From the NCBI GenBank assembly GCA_964565865.1, contig CAZMGM010000061.1, positions 1 to 5,467 on the forward strand: a stretch of DNA of 5,467 nucleotides, in the 5' to 3' direction. Source of the DNA: CBDAPI01 sp964565865 (GTDB taxonomy: Bacteria > Acidobacteriota > UBA6911 > RPQK01 > CBDAPI01). A program made the translations under genes and the position numbers. The notes under the pieces were generated by a model, which was given only the letters and a program-made list of their open reading frames with translations, ran no database searches and was not told the origin of the DNA. Shown here in pieces: positions 5,431-5,467 of this stretch (positions are counted from its first letter, which is position 1; every line of letters begins with the position of its first letter).

Positions 5431-5467
5431 ATGGGACCTCGATCTGGGATGGGGACCGGTTTAGCGA
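5431..5467 (+). CDS. Start of an unidentified ORF, cut by the right edge
   Basis: An ATG at 5431 is preceded by AGGAG (5418-5422) at eight bases, and the frame is open to the window end (MGPRSGMGTGLA). The nearest in-frame upstream stop is TGA at 5386-5388. Twelve codons are too few to name a family. If the upstream region is a group II intron, this would be the intron-encoded reverse transcriptase/maturase. Confidence 0.35.
   Translation, partial: MGPRSGMGTGLA

Noticed and set aside
4936..5467. CRISPR array
   Set aside because: The palindromic blocks differ from each other and there are no regularly spaced direct repeats.

Overview
The window looks like a bacterial chromosome fragment from a draft assembly: two runs of exactly 10 N mark joins of unknown length. 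The lineage is uncertain. The sigma-factor type at 4058-4922 is common in Acidobacteriota, Planctomycetota, Verrucomicrobiota and related phyla. The palindromic intergenic sequence at about 4936-5056 reminds me, from memory only, of dispersed repeats in Nitrospira genomes. I lean weakly towards Nitrospirota.

Layout. 1-701 (minus) is the N-terminal part of an exported S9-peptidase/TolB-like beta-propeller protein running off the left edge. 702-972 is a non-coding leader and spacer. 973-3693 (minus) is a complete exported M1 zinc aminopeptidase with all catalytic motifs. 3721-3900 (minus) is a 59-residue small ORF with its own ribosome-binding site, 27 bases upstream of the aminopeptidase and probably cotranscribed with it. 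3901-4057 is a divergent promoter region. 4058-4922 (plus) is one ECF-like sigma-factor gene, recognisable from end to end. It is split by an N gap at 4134-4143 and by a second N gap plus about 124 bases of unrelated sequence at 4528-4661. 4936-5056 is a palindromic intergenic repeat. 5057-5430 has no convincing gene but holds a dense series of hairpins, followed at 5431 by an ATG with a good Shine-Dalgarno sequence. The layout (structured RNA followed by an ORF start) makes a group II intron 5' region my leading hypothesis, but it is unproven because the window ends there.

How the parts work together. The two minus-strand enzymes both carry signal sequences and both belong to families acting on peptides, which suggests a periplasmic or extracellular peptide-degradation locus. 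The sigma factor is transcribed divergently; nothing in the sequence shows that it controls the peptidases. Sigma factors of this type often sit beside a Ser/Thr kinase gene, but here the repeat and the structured RNA follow instead.
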